64,000 nucleotides of DNA from Fusobacterium varium (GCA_002356455.1 AP017968.1:124001-188000), one strand, 5' to 3'. Shown: positions 42,376 to 51,213, numbered from the stretch's first letter. Translations and numbers: made by a program. Notes: generated by a model from the letters alone, not told the origin.

Positions 42376-43584
42376 TTAGCGATATTCTTTCCAGCAAATG
42401 GAGCCTGTATGTATATTAAAATATGATATTTTTTTAACTTTCATTCTGGCATTACATTTAAAACAATAAAAAGGATTTACTCCAAAAGCGTTCCATATTT
42501 CAAGTTGATAAAAAGTAGAATTGGAATATTTAGAGACATATTTTCTCATGAATTTCATGATGTTTTTAAGTTCTGATTTAATATTTCTAGAATAGATTCC
42601 AAAGCGCCTAATCATTTTGAAATGTTTAGGGGGAATGTGAATAATTAATTTGGAAAGAAATGTTTCCACATCTAAAGTAAGCTCAATTCTTTGTTTATCA
42701 TCAGCAAGACTTTCATAATAGAAAGTAACCTTATTATCATAGAAATCAACAATTTTATATTCTGCGATAGGAGCTCTTGACAGATATCTGCCAATATATT
42801 TAATTGCATAAATATTATTATTTAAATCATTTTTTGCAACATTGAAAAAGAATCTTGTATTTTTGCGATAAAGGTAGTTAGCAGCAGCATAAGCTTTAGC
42901 TTTAATTTCAGGCTTGTCATAATTTCCAGATTTAACAATATCAATAACCATTTTTTTCCATTGTCCAGCAATGGAATTGACATGAAAATATTTTTTTTCA
43001 AGAAATTGGAAGTTTTTATTGAATCCACCTAAAGTAACAATAGCATGAATATGAGGGTTCCATTTAAGATCGCGCCCAAAGGTATGAATAACAGTAATCA
43101 ATCCATAATGAATGATATCTGAGTTAGTAAAGTATTTAGAGGAATATTTTGAAATTTTATGAATTCTTTGATTTTTTGCTTTAATGTTATGAAATTGATA
43201 TTTAAAAACATCATTAACAGCATAAGCAAGCTTAGTTAAAAGGTCTCTATCATAGAAGAAAAACATTCTAAGTTCTTCAGGAATAGTAAAAAGGACACTT
43301 CTATGTTTAACATCAATAAGAGAAGTGGAAGTTTTTTCAGTTCAAACAGCAGAATAACGTTTACCACAGGAAGGACAAAATCTAGATTTACAAGTAACTT
43401 TAATTTTATGCGCCTCATGACACTTAGGGCATTGAAGAGAGAGAAAAGATTTATCAATAGAACAAGCTAAGAATTTTTGAATAGTCTGTTTAACATCCTC
43501 AAAATGTTCATTTTTAAAATATTTCTTGATTTTACCTAAAAGATTTGTTATATTGACTTTAGAGATAATATGTTTGATTTGCAT
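42376..43584 (-). pseudogene. IS91-family transposase with in-frame TGA
   Basis: One continuous frame of 402 codons interrupted by a single TGA at 43344-43342. The N-terminal part has a zinc-binding domain (CPKCHEAHKIKVTCKSRFCPSCG in pieces, four or more Cys pairs). After the stop come the IS91 hallmarks FTIPEELRMFFF, NPHIHAIVTLGG (HUH-type motif) and YIGRYLSRAPIAEYKI. Intact homologs usually carry Trp after RYxxx, so TGG to TGA is a likely single mutation. The ATG follows AAAGGAG at 43584. The element is probably not autonomously active in this copy. Confidence 0.88.
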
Positions 43585-43639
43585 GAATGTCTCCTTTGTA
43601 TAATTAGGGTGGTAACTATATTATACAAAAAAGAGAGCT

Positions 43640-43675
43640 GAGTAAAACATTTTTTTTAAATGTTACTCAGCTTTT
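43640..43675. repeat. Hairpin at the right end of the IS91-like element
   Basis: AGCTGAGTAAAACATTT / AAATGTTACTCAGCT with flanking A- and T-tracts. It could act as a terminator shielding the transposase from outside transcription. Confidence 0.6.
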
Positions 43676-43824
43676 TTTACTGATTAAATTTGTACAAAAA
43701 TAATTTTTTATTTATACTTAATCTAGTGTTTTGTTTATTATATAATAATATCTTTAAATTGTAATCTTTCAAAAAAAATGATAAAATAAAGAATGATTTT
43801 ACAAAATATTAAAGGATGTAGAAT

Positions 43825-44772
43825 ATGACAATAATGCCTTTTATCTGCCTTTTTTTAGGAATTGTTATAGGAACAAGAAATCTTTCAAAAGCGATAATGA
43901 AAAGAATAGATATATTTACGAATATAGTTGTTATAATTTTAATGACTGTTATTGGAATAAATATAGGCATTAATGAAGAAATAATATCAGAACTTGGAAA
44001 AATAGGATGGAATTGTGCAGTTATTTCTATTTTTGGAATGAGTTTTAGTATAGTTTTAACTGTAATGTTAGAGAAAACAGTTCTCCCTTTAGAGAAAATA
44101 AAGAACAAAATAAGTCTTGAAAATTTTGGAGAAAAGAAAGATGAACAAAATGAAAATGAAGAGTTATTGTCAGCTATAGCTATTCCAGTAAGTGTAATAT
44201 CAGGTGTAATAATTGGTATTTTTCTGATAGATAAAACATATGAAATATTTTTAAACTATTCTTTGGTTGCTTCATTGGTAATGTTATATACAGGAGTAGG
44301 AATATTTCTTGGAAGTAATTTAAAGATATTAAAATACATAAAAGAAATAGGAATAAAAATTGTATTGATATCTTTGGCAATAATAATTGGAAGTATTTTA
44401 GGAGGAGTTATGGCTGGGAGTATACTAGGAATTCCTGTAAATATTTCTGTTATTTCAGCAGGGGGAATGGGATACTACAGCTTGACAGGAGCATTTATGA
44501 CCAGCAAATTTGGAATAGAAGCTGGAACTTATGGTTTTGTTGTAAATATAATGAGAGAGTTTTTTACTGTGCTTTTTCTTCCTATATTGATTAAAATAAG
44601 TAAAGGGAGCACTATTGCTTCTGGAGGAGCAGGAAATATGGACACAATGTTGATGCCTGTTACAAAATTTGTGGGAGCAGAGTTAGGATTAGTAACTCTT
44701 ATAACAGGAATTATACTAACATTTACTGTACCTATTATTTTGCCAATTTTAGGAAGAATATTTATTATATAA
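43825..44772 (+). CDS. lysO: LysO-family lysine exporter (DUF340)
   Basis: This 315-residue membrane protein has the two halves of the LysO/YbjE family: an N-terminal part of about three helices (PFICLFLGIVIGTRNL) and a C-terminal DUF340 part (VMAGSILGIPVNISVISAGGMGYYSLTGAF, in pieces; TYGFVVNIMREFFTVLFLPILIKISKGSTIASGGAGNMDTMLMPV, in pieces). E. coli LysO exports lysine and its toxic analogs. The ATG follows AAAGGATGTAGAAT. It is monocistronic and follows the IS element; no lysine riboswitch is visible in its leader. Confidence 0.88.
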   Translation: MTIMPFICLFLGIVIGTRNLSKAIMKRIDIFTNIVVIILMTVIGINIGINEEIISELGKIGWNCAVISIFGMSFSIVLTVMLEKTVLPLEKIKNKISLENFGEKKDEQNENEELLSAIAIPVSVISGVIIGIFLIDKTYEIFLNYSLVASLVMLYTGVGIFLGSNLKILKYIKEIGIKIVLISLAIIIGSILGGVMAGSILGIPVNISVISAGGMGYYSLTGAFMTSKFGIEAGTYGFVVNIMREFFTVLFLPILIKISKGSTIASGGAGNMDTMLMPVTKFVGAELGLVTLITGIILTFTVPIILPILGRIFII

Positions 44773-44861
44773 AAATAAGATAAATAAGATTATAATTATT
44801 ATTCCAGATGCAGCAGAATAAATTAAATTGATTTGGCTGATAATAATACTTGAGGTGAAAA

Positions 44862-45749
44862 ATGAAAAATACTAAAAATGAAAAAAGAAAAATAATATCT
44901 TCTGTGACATTAGCAATTGTGGCTTTAGTGTGGGGAACTACTTTTGCTGTGATAAAAGATACTTTAAGCATTGTTCAGCCCTTTTCACTTATGATGCTGA
45001 GATTCGGATTTTCAGCTTTGCTTCTTTCTATTCTTTATTTAGGAAAAATAAAAAAAGCAAAGATAAAAGATATAAAGAATGGAAGTATAATAGGAATATT
45101 TATGTTTCTGGCATTTTATTTTTTAATAATCAGTATAAAAAATACAACAGTTTCTAAAGTATCTTTCATAATAGGAGCATATGTACTTATAGTTCCATTT
45201 CTTGCATGGGTAATAAATAAAAAGAAACCAGATAAGTATGCTGTGGCAGGAGCTGTTTTAGCAACTATAGGGTTAGGATTTTTAACAATTGAAAAAGGAG
45301 TGGCATTTAATGTTTGGGATATAGCAGCGGTTTGCTGCTCATTTTTCTTTGCAGCACATATGATAGCAATTGAGAAATATGGAAAGGATTCTGATCCTAT
45401 ACTTATTACTGTAATCCAGTTTATAGTAACAGCAGTGATATTTGTTTTTCTCACAGGATGTTTTGAAGGATATGATTTTTCAATTCTGCCTAGAATAAAA
45501 TGGACTTTAGGATATCTTGTAGTTATAAGTACAGTTATATCTTTTGCTGTACAGACTGCAGTGCAAAGATATATTTCCTCTACGAGTACTGCTTTAATAT
45601 TAACTCTTCAATCAGTTTTTGGAGCTATTTTCGCAGTTTGGTATCTTAATGAAAGAATGACTTTTCAAATGGGAATAGGATGTGCATTGGTATTTACAGC
45701 AATAGTTACACAGGAAACAAAATGGAAATTTTTAACAAAAAAGGATTAG
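44862..45749 (+). CDS. EamA/DMT-family transporter
   Basis: This 295-residue protein has ten predicted helices in two EamA repeats: VALVWGTTFAVIKDTLS in the first (about residues 15-145), and AVCCSFFFAAHMIAIEKYG with ALILTLQSVFGAIFAVWYLNERM in the second. DMT transporters export metabolites or drugs; the substrate is unknown. The ATG at 44862 follows TTGAGGTGAAAA. It is followed by the first copy of the ~80-bp repeat and a terminator. Confidence 0.9.
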   Translation: MKNTKNEKRKIISSVTLAIVALVWGTTFAVIKDTLSIVQPFSLMMLRFGFSALLLSILYLGKIKKAKIKDIKNGSIIGIFMFLAFYFLIISIKNTTVSKVSFIIGAYVLIVPFLAWVINKKKPDKYAVAGAVLATIGLGFLTIEKGVAFNVWDIAAVCCSFFFAAHMIAIEKYGKDSDPILITVIQFIVTAVIFVFLTGCFEGYDFSILPRIKWTLGYLVVISTVISFAVQTAVQRYISSTSTALILTLQSVFGAIFAVWYLNERMTFQMGIGCALVFTAIVTQETKWKFLTKKD

Positions 45750-45778
45750 TAAAAAATGTACTGAAAAGTTCACAGTAA

Positions 45779-45857
45779 TTTCACAAACTCTTGATATATT
45801 AAGAATATAAAATCTTTCCCCAAGATGTTTTAATATATAGATAAAAGAAAATCCCTC
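45779..45857. repeat. Direct repeat R1 (~80 bp)
   Basis: Begins TTTCACAAACTC and runs into ATCCCTC of the following terminator. It is identical to R2 at 46779-46858 except one T/C difference and one A indel, at exactly 1000 bp distance. R1 follows the EamA gene and R2 follows the HxlR gene. Confidence 0.85.
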
Positions 45858-45876
45858 CAAAGAAGAAGGGATTTTT
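45848..45876. terminator. Terminator after EamA gene
   Basis: AAATCCCT / AGGGATTT stem and T-tract; overlaps the end of repeat R1. Confidence 0.75.
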
Positions 45877-45891
45877 CTTTTTTTGTGCTTT

Positions 45892-46296
45892 TTATAAAGA
45901 ATATTTTTTAGGAGGATTTCCTGAAAAGTCATAAAATACAGCTTCTGCATCCTCTAAATAAAATATTTCAAAAGTAGGGTTAGCAGGTGTCTTATAAATT
46001 GATTTTACAAGAGGATTATTTTCTATTATTTCAGATTTTATATTTATATTGTCATCGAAAACAACTTTTCCATGAATTCTAACCCATACTGCTGCTGGAG
46101 TAGAAGAACATAACTCTACATATGGATTATTTTTTATTTCCCTCCAAACTTCTTTTTGATTTGAAGTACAGAAGAATAGTTTTCCATTTTTCTCTAACAT
46201 AAATTGAAATGGACGAACTTTTGGTCTGCCATCCAGACCAATGGTAGCAAAAAACTGTACAGGATTATTTTTTAAAAAATCTAAGATCTCTTTCAT
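45892..46296 (-). CDS. Pyridoxamine 5'-phosphate oxidase family (split-barrel flavin) protein
   Basis: This 134-residue protein matches the PNPOx-like split-barrel family: FFATIGLDGRPKVRPFQFMLEKNGKLFFCTSNQKEVW, in pieces, the FMN-binding core, and SSTPAAVWVRIHGKVVFDD. Small members bind FMN, F420 or heme-like cofactors and act as reductases; true PNPOx activity is unlikely at this size. It is divergent from the HxlR regulator gene, the usual arrangement for regulator and target. ATG at 46296 behind TTAGGAGGAATAA. Confidence 0.88.
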   Translation of the reverse strand: MKEILDFLKNNPVQFFATIGLDGRPKVRPFQFMLEKNGKLFFCTSNQKEVWREIKNNPYVELCSSTPAAVWVRIHGKVVFDDNINIKSEIIENNPLVKSIYKTPANPTFEIFYLEDAEAVFYDFSGNPPKKYSL

Positions 46297-46338
46297 ATTT
46301 ATTCCTCCTAAAACTTGTAATTTTATTTCCTTGTATAT

Positions 46339-46367
46339 ATAATAAACATATAGAGATGTTATGTAAA
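46339..46367 (-). promoter_or_regulatory. Promoter of the PNPOx-like gene
   Basis: Minus strand TTTACA, 17-bp spacer, TATTAT. Two direct copies of AAGCACT (46370-46376, 46391-46397) just upstream are candidate HxlR sites. Confidence 0.55.
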
Positions 46368-46440
46368 GTAAGCACTTTAAAGTTATATAAGCACTAAAAA
46401 GATACTATTGAGAAAAAATAATAGTTTGAAAGGAGAAAAA

Positions 46441-46764
46441 ATGAAAAAAAGAGAATTACCTCAATGTCCTGTAGAAATAACTATGGAGCTTATTGGAAAT
46501 AAATGGAAAGTATTAATATTGAGAGATCTTATGGAGGGAACAAAAAGATTTGGAGAATTAAAAAAATCAATTGGAGAAATAACACAAAAAGTTCTTACAC
46601 AGAATTTAAGAGCCATGGAGAATGATGGATTGCTTGTGAGAAAAGTTTTTGCTGAAGTTCCTCCAAGAGTTGAATATACTCTTACAAGTACAGGATATAG
46701 CCTGAAAAAAATATTGGATTCAATGTTTATATGGGGAGATGAATATAAGAAAAATAATTACTAG
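46441..46764 (+). CDS. HxlR-family winged-helix regulator
   Basis: This 107-residue protein is an HxlR/YybR-type winged helix: RELPQCPVEITMELIGNKWKVLILRDLMEGTKRFGELKKSI, in pieces, contains the sensor Cys7-type residue and the recognition region, followed by ITQKVLTQNLRAMENDGLL (the HxlR signature T-x-x-L-x-x-x-L-R-x-L/M-E-x-D-G) and VEYTLTSTGYSLKKIL. HxlR members respond to aldehydes, quinones or diamide. It probably controls the divergent PNPOx-like gene. I use the ATG at 46441 behind AAAGGAGAAAAA. Confidence 0.92.
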   Translation: MKKRELPQCPVEITMELIGNKWKVLILRDLMEGTKRFGELKKSIGEITQKVLTQNLRAMENDGLLVRKVFAEVPPRVEYTLTSTGYSLKKILDSMFIWGDEYKKNNY

Positions 46765-46778
46765 AAATTTCACGAAAT

Positions 46779-46858
46779 TTTCACAAACTCCTGATATATT
46801 AAGAATATAAAATCTTTCCCCAAGATGTTTTAATATATAGATAAAAGAAAAATCCCTC
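46779..46858. repeat. Direct repeat R2 (~80 bp)
   Basis: Second copy of R1, following the HxlR gene and running into a similar terminator. Confidence 0.85.
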
Positions 46859-46882
46859 TCTGAGAAAAAGGGATTTTTTCTT
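46849..46882 (+). terminator. Terminator after HxlR gene
   Basis: AAAATCCCT / AGGGATTTT stem and T-tract; overlaps the end of repeat R2. Confidence 0.75.
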
Positions 46883-47094
46883 TTTTTGAAATATAATTTT
46901 ATTTCATTTTAAGAAAACAATAAAGACATAAAGTGAATATTTTAGATATTTTGTATCTCTAATTTAATTATTAAAGTAAAAAAATCAAAAAAATATTGAA
47001 AAAAATTGATAATTAATTTAAAATATATAGGACATTAAAAAAATAAAATAAAGTGTAAGGTTAAAAATAAAAAATTATTGATGAGGGGGATAAG
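46883..47094. other. AT-rich intergenic region before FMN-binding gene
   Basis: No gene, structured element or strong promoter was recognised. Sequence is over 80 percent A/T. Confidence 0.4.
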
Positions 47095-47460
47095 ATGGAA
47101 AGCAGGGTAGAAAAAATAAGAAAGTATTGTGTAATAGGATTTATAGTAGTAGGATTAGCTTGCATATTTGTTGAAAAATCACAAGGACCTAAAAAATATA
47201 TAGGAACTGCTGAAGGATTTGACAGTGAAGTGAGAGTTGAAATATTGGCTAAGAAAAATGGAAAAGGAGAACTTAGAATAACTGATATAATTTGCACTCA
47301 TGGAGATACTGAAGCTATTGCAGGACCTGCTGTTGAAAGTCTAATAACAACTATTAAATCTACACAGGATATAGAATCTCTTGATACTGTTGCAGGAGCT
47401 ACTTATACTTCTGAAGGATTTATTGATGCAATGAAAGATGCTTGTTCAAAAGTAAAATAA
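47095..47460 (+). CDS. FMN-binding domain protein (membrane-anchored, extracytoplasmic)
   Basis: This 121-residue protein has an N-terminal membrane helix (CVIGFIVVGLACIFV, about residues 12-26) and a C-terminal FMN-binding domain of the RnfG/NqrC type (PF04205): YIGTAEGFDSEVRVEILAKK, GDTEAIAGPAVESLI and DTVAGATYTSEGFIDAMKDA, whose (S/A)GAT(Y)T site is where FMN would be covalently attached by ApbE. Such lone domains carry flavin for extracytoplasmic electron transfer. The ATG follows ATGAGGGGGATAAG. Its redox partner is not in the window. Confidence 0.88.
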   Translation: MESRVEKIRKYCVIGFIVVGLACIFVEKSQGPKKYIGTAEGFDSEVRVEILAKKNGKGELRITDIICTHGDTEAIAGPAVESLITTIKSTQDIESLDTVAGATYTSEGFIDAMKDACSKVK

Positions 47461-47476
47461 AAATTTGTTATATAAA

Positions 47477-47508
47477 AGGCTCAAATTAAAAATTTGGGTC
47501 TTTTTTTA
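47477..47508 (+). terminator. Terminator after FMN-binding gene
   Basis: GGCTCAAATT / AATTTGGGTC stem and T-tract. Confidence 0.75.
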
Positions 47509-47743
47509 CTATACAAATAACAAATATTTTTCATATAAATATTATTTTAAAATATTTAGTTGTTTTATTGAATATATAATAGTTTTTACAATAAACTGCT
47601 ATATCTGTTTTTTATATATAATATAAATTTTTTAAGAATGATATATAGAGATGGTATTAAATATATAGAAAAGAAATATTTGTTTTTTATAAAAAAGCAA
47701 GGTATATAAAGGAGTGTAAATATTTTAAGAAAGAGGTGTTTTT

Positions 47744-49171
47744 ATGAAAAAGAAGGTTTGTTTATGGATTGCACTTTTAGGTATTTTTCTAAGCAGCTGT
47801 GCGAAGTTGCCAGTATCATCTGGGGAATTATCTAGTCAACCAAATATTGTAAAGGAATTTGTTGGGGCTGAAATTGTAGAACATGGAGATTTAAGCTTTC
47901 ATGTTGTTGATTTGAAAACTGGGAAAGTAATAGCTGATCATAGGGAAAAAAATGCATTAGTTCCTGCTTCAGTTATGAAAATAGTAACTTCAGGAGCAGC
48001 TCTTGAGGTTATGGGAAGAGATAAAACTTTAGAAACAAAACTTATATATGAGGGAAAAATTGATAAAAATGGAGTTTTGAAAGGAAATTTATATATTCAG
48101 GGTGGAGGAGATCCTACTCTTGGGTCTGATGGAATAGCAGTAGCTCCAGAAACTTTTTTAGCAGATTGGATAAAAGAAATGAAAAAAGCTGGAATAAATT
48201 TTGTGAATGGAGATATTATAGTTTTGGATGATCTTTTTGGATATGAAGGAATACCAGGAAAATGGCTTTGGGAAGATATGGGGACTGATTATGCACCTGG
48301 AACTTATGGAATCAGTATTTTTGATAATCTATACACTTTATATTTAAGTTCAGGAGTACCTGGAACAACTCCTAAAATTACTGGAACTAAACCTCAAATG
48401 AAAGACTTAATTTTTGATAATCATGCTGTTGTTTCTCCAGATGGAAAAAGAGATATTTATGTAAGGGGTGTTCCTTTTGAAAATAAAAGAGGATTTTATG
48501 GAATAGTACCAGAAAATAGAGCAGAGATTACTATTAAAAGTGATATACCTGATCCTGGATTTTTTCTTGGACAATATTTTGCTGACTATATGAAAAAGAA
48601 TGGAATTAAATTTGATGGAAAAGTGACTACTGCCAGACTAACAGCAAAAAGACCTAAAAATGGAGTGGTTCTTGCTGTAACTAAATCAGTTCCTGTTCCA
48701 GAAATTATAAGAGTATTACTTACTAGAAGTGATAATCACTATGCAGAGCATTTATTCCAGCTTTTGGAAAAAATAGAGGGAATAAATGTAGTAGAATTTT
48801 GGAAAGAAAAAGGAATGGATGTAGATTCTTTAACTATGAAAGATGGAAGTGGACTTTCACGTGGAGATACACTTTCAGCAAAATTATTGACTGATATTCT
48901 TGTTTATATGGATGGAAAGAAAGAATTTAAGTTTGAAGAATTACTGCCAATAGCAGGTCAAGATGGTACAGTGGCAAAATTTCTTAAAGAAACACCATTA
49001 AGTGGAAATGCGAGAGTTAAAAGTGGAAGTATGAGTGGAATTCAATCATATGCAGGATATTTAGAGAAGAATGGTAAGAGATATGCTTTTGCTATAATAG
49101 TAAATCACTGGAATGGAGATCGTGCAGATTTAAGAAATGAAATGGAAAAATTATTGAATGGTTTATTTTAA
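47744..49171 (+). CDS. dacB: D-Ala-D-Ala carboxypeptidase/endopeptidase (PBP4 class), lipoprotein
   Basis: This 475-residue peptidoglycan enzyme of the S13/DacB family has a lipoprotein signal (LLGIFLSSC, Cys19), the nucleophile motif SVMK (Ser76-Lys79), the SDN motif in LTRSDNHYAEHLF and the KSG box in ARVKSGSMSG. Between the first two motifs lies the large PBP4-type insert domain. It trims pentapeptides and cuts cross-links in the periplasm. Lipidation is unusual against E. coli PBP4, which is soluble, and fits attachment to a membrane. The ATG follows AAGAGGTGTTTTT. Monocistronic. Confidence 0.92.
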   Translation: MKKKVCLWIALLGIFLSSCAKLPVSSGELSSQPNIVKEFVGAEIVEHGDLSFHVVDLKTGKVIADHREKNALVPASVMKIVTSGAALEVMGRDKTLETKLIYEGKIDKNGVLKGNLYIQGGGDPTLGSDGIAVAPETFLADWIKEMKKAGINFVNGDIIVLDDLFGYEGIPGKWLWEDMGTDYAPGTYGISIFDNLYTLYLSSGVPGTTPKITGTKPQMKDLIFDNHAVVSPDGKRDIYVRGVPFENKRGFYGIVPENRAEITIKSDIPDPGFFLGQYFADYMKKNGIKFDGKVTTARLTAKRPKNGVVLAVTKSVPVPEIIRVLLTRSDNHYAEHLFQLLEKIEGINVVEFWKEKGMDVDSLTMKDGSGLSRGDTLSAKLLTDILVYMDGKKEFKFEELLPIAGQDGTVAKFLKETPLSGNARVKSGSMSGIQSYAGYLEKNGKRYAFAIIVNHWNGDRADLRNEMEKLLNGLF

Positions 49172-49193
49172 ATAAAAATTAATATTGAAATAG

Positions 49194-49230
49194 AAAGATC
49201 AGATTTTTTATATAAAAACTGGTCTTTTTT
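49194..49230 (+). terminator. Terminator after dacB
   Basis: AAAGATCAG / CTGGTCTTT stem extended by AT pairs, with T-tract. Confidence 0.75.
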
Positions 49231-49346
49231 ATTTAAAATAAATATAATAATTTTAATTAAAATAGAATTATGCTTATTTTCTTATAGGAAATTTGTAAAA
49301 AATAAAGTAAAATAAATTATGAATACTTATATGAAGGTGGGATATT

Positions 49347-50192
49347 ATGAAGACAGGCTTAGTATTAGAAGGTGGTGGAATGAGAGGGGTATATACAGTT
49401 GGAGTGTTGGATGCTTTTACTAAACATAGTTTTATGCCAGATTATTTGATTGGTGTATCAGCAGGGGCTTCAAATGGAGTATCATATATATCAGGGCAAA
49501 AAGGAAGAGCACTTCGCACAAATACTGAGTATATAAATGATAAAAGATATTTAAGCTTTTATAATTTATTGACAAAAGGCTCACTTTTTGGAATGGATTT
49601 TTTATATGATGAGCTTCCTAAAACTATAGATCCCTTTGATTATGGCGCTTTTTTTGCAAATCCTTGTGATTTTAAAGTTGGAGTAACAAATGTTGAAACA
49701 GGTAAGGCAGAGTTTTTTGGAAAGGATTCTTTAAAGGATGGAAGTACTGTGCTTAAAGCTTCAGCTTCTATTCCTCTTGTAGCTCCTGTTGTAGAATATA
49801 AAGGGAAGAAATATCTTGATGGAGGAACATCAAGTCCTATACCAGTAAATGAGGCTTTGAAAGATGGATGTGATAAACTTATTGTTGTGCTTACACGTCA
49901 TAGAAAATTTATAAAACCTGCTATAAAATTTCAAACTTTCTGCTCTTTAGTAATGAGAAAATATCCAGCAATGGCAGAACTATTGAAAAAACACCATATA
50001 GTATATAGAGAAAATCAAAAAGAAATAGCAAAATTAGAAAAAGAGGGAAAAGCCTGGGTAATAGCTCCAGAAAAACCTCTTATAATAGACAGATTTGAAA
50101 AAAATAAAGATAAGCTTCTTGTAGCATATCGACAAGGATTTATAGATGGGGAAAAGTTTTTAAAAAAATACAGAACAGAATTTGAAAAATAA
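49347..50192 (+). CDS. Patatin-like phospholipase family protein
   Basis: This 281-residue protein has the patatin dyad: oxyanion loop LEGGGMRGVYTVGV (Gly-rich, residues 8-20), nucleophile Ser38 in LIGVSAGASNG, and the catalytic Asp in DGGTSSPIPV. The Ylbk/YjjU-like subfamily is indicated by FKVGVTNVETGKAEFF. It hydrolyses phospholipids or lysophospholipids; cytoplasmic location is expected since no signal is seen. The ATG follows GAAGGTGGGATATT. Confidence 0.92.
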   Translation: MKTGLVLEGGGMRGVYTVGVLDAFTKHSFMPDYLIGVSAGASNGVSYISGQKGRALRTNTEYINDKRYLSFYNLLTKGSLFGMDFLYDELPKTIDPFDYGAFFANPCDFKVGVTNVETGKAEFFGKDSLKDGSTVLKASASIPLVAPVVEYKGKKYLDGGTSSPIPVNEALKDGCDKLIVVLTRHRKFIKPAIKFQTFCSLVMRKYPAMAELLKKHHIVYRENQKEIAKLEKEGKAWVIAPEKPLIIDRFEKNKDKLLVAYRQGFIDGEKFLKKYRTEFEK

Positions 50193-50234
50193 ATATTTAA
50201 AAAATAGATTTTAAAATAGAAAAACTTTACAATA

Positions 50235-50274
50235 AAAAACAACTGTTAAAAATAATTTTAGCAGTTGTTTTTTT
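50235..50274. terminator. Bidirectional terminator, patatin / OmpA
   Basis: AAAACAACTG / CAGTTGTTTT stem with T-tracts in both directions, between convergent genes. Confidence 0.8.
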
Positions 50275-50302
50275 AATTATATTAAATTTCAATTTTATTG
50301 AA

Positions 50303-50953
50303 TTAATTCATAGGAAGAATTTCAAGCTCTACTCTTCTGTTTTCAGCTCTTCCTGCAGCAGTACTATTAGTAGCTCTAGGATTTTCCATTCCATATCCTA
50401 CATAAGATATTCTTTTAGCAGAAACCCCTTGTTGAATAAGATAATTTCTAACACTTGCAGCTCTTTTTTCTGATAAAGTGACATTGTAACTTGCACTTCC
50501 AACATTATCAGTATAACCATTAACTATGATTCTAGTTTCTGGATATTGAACAAGTACAGTTGCTATAGAGTTTAATGGTCCATAGAAACTTGAAACAATA
50601 TTAGAGCTGTCAGTAGCAAAAGTAACTCCTCCTGGAAGATTTAAATTTAAATTATCTCCATTTTGACTAACTTGTACTTCAGTATTTTTTAAACGTTCTC
50701 TAAGTTCTTGTTCTTGACGATCTCTATAAGCTCCCCATCCTAATCCAGCAAGGGCACCTACTCCAGCACCTATAAGAGTTCCCTTTGTATCTTTACCTAT
50801 AAGCTGTCCTATTAAAGCTCCTGCTGCTGCACCACCAGCAGTTCCTTTAGTTTTACTATTTACAGAACCAGTTTCATCTAGGAAAGGTGAAGATGTACAT
50901 CCAGTGATCATTAAAGCTAGTAAAAAACTAGACATAGCTTTTTTTGTATTCAT
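50303..50953 (-). CDS. OmpA-family lipoprotein
   Basis: This 216-residue outer-membrane lipoprotein has a signal with lipobox (LALMITGC), a glycine-zipper membrane segment (GTAGGAAAGALIGQLIGKD; GTLIGAGVGALAGLGWGA) and a C-terminal OmpA domain that binds peptidoglycan (VNGYTDNVGSASYNVTLSEKRAASVRNYL in pieces; the diaminopimelate-binding NGYTDNVG and LSEKRA). This is the YiaD/PhlA arrangement and links outer membrane to cell wall. I use the ATG at 50953 behind AAGGAGGATTTAATT; the longer upstream frame has no ribosome site. Confidence 0.92.
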   Translation of the reverse strand: MNTKKAMSSFLLALMITGCTSSPFLDETGSVNSKTKGTAGGAAAGALIGQLIGKDTKGTLIGAGVGALAGLGWGAYRDRQEQELRERLKNTEVQVSQNGDNLNLNLPGGVTFATDSSNIVSSFYGPLNSIATVLVQYPETRIIVNGYTDNVGSASYNVTLSEKRAASVRNYLIQQGVSAKRISYVGYGMENPRATNSTAAGRAENRRVELEILPMN

Positions 50954-50984
50954 AATTAAATCCTCCTTATAGTAAAAAATATTC

Positions 50985-51010
50985 TTTGATTTAAAATATT
51001 TTAAATCAAA
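50985..51010. repeat. 26-bp perfect palindrome in the OmpA-lipoprotein leader
   Basis: Two 13-bp arms, TTTGATTTAAAAT and its exact complement, without spacer, 32 bp before the gene start and inside the predicted 5' leader. It could be an operator or an mRNA hairpin near the ribosome site. Confidence 0.85.
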
Positions 51011-51071
51011 TTTTTTCTCTATTATTAATGTAATTTTCGAGAAATAAGAATAAATTCCTTTATATATTAAT

Positions 51072-51100
51072 ATTATATTATTAATTTTTATAAAATACAA
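51072..51100 (-). promoter_or_regulatory. Candidate promoter of the OmpA lipoprotein gene
   Basis: Minus strand TTGTAT, 17-bp spacer, TATAAT. It places the 26-bp palindrome in the leader. Confidence 0.5.
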
Positions 51101-51184
51101 TCTCAAATTTCCTAGGTTTTATAAAGGTTCTACAATTCTTTGAAATGATTTAAAAAAAATTTTGAAGTATTTTGAAAAAAAGTG

Positions 51185-51213
51185 TTGACATGTTTTTGTA
51201 TAAATGATATAAT
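51185..51213 (+). promoter_or_regulatory. Promoter of the six-tRNA operon
   Basis: TTGACA, 17-bp spacer, TATAAT: perfect consensus 26 bp before tRNA-Pro. Confidence 0.85.

Larger units (their letters stand above)
42340..43680. mobile_element. IS91-family element (approximate borders)
   Basis: Contains one interrupted IS91-type transposase gene. Borders are approximate: the left end includes AGCTGATT-GTT-AATCAGCT with a T-tract on the minus strand (terminus-like hairpin). The right end includes AGCTGAGTAA...TTACTCAGCT near 43640-43672. No terminal inverted repeats or target duplications are expected for this rolling-circle family, and none are seen. Confidence 0.6.

Noticed and set aside
43342-43344. 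Recoding of TGA in the IS91 transposase
   Set aside because: TGA serves as a normal stop for other genes in this window, and no recoding element is visible.
50954-51106. Upstream extension of the OmpA lipoprotein
   Set aside because: It would bury the lipobox signal, lacks a ribosome site, and overlaps the palindrome and promoter.
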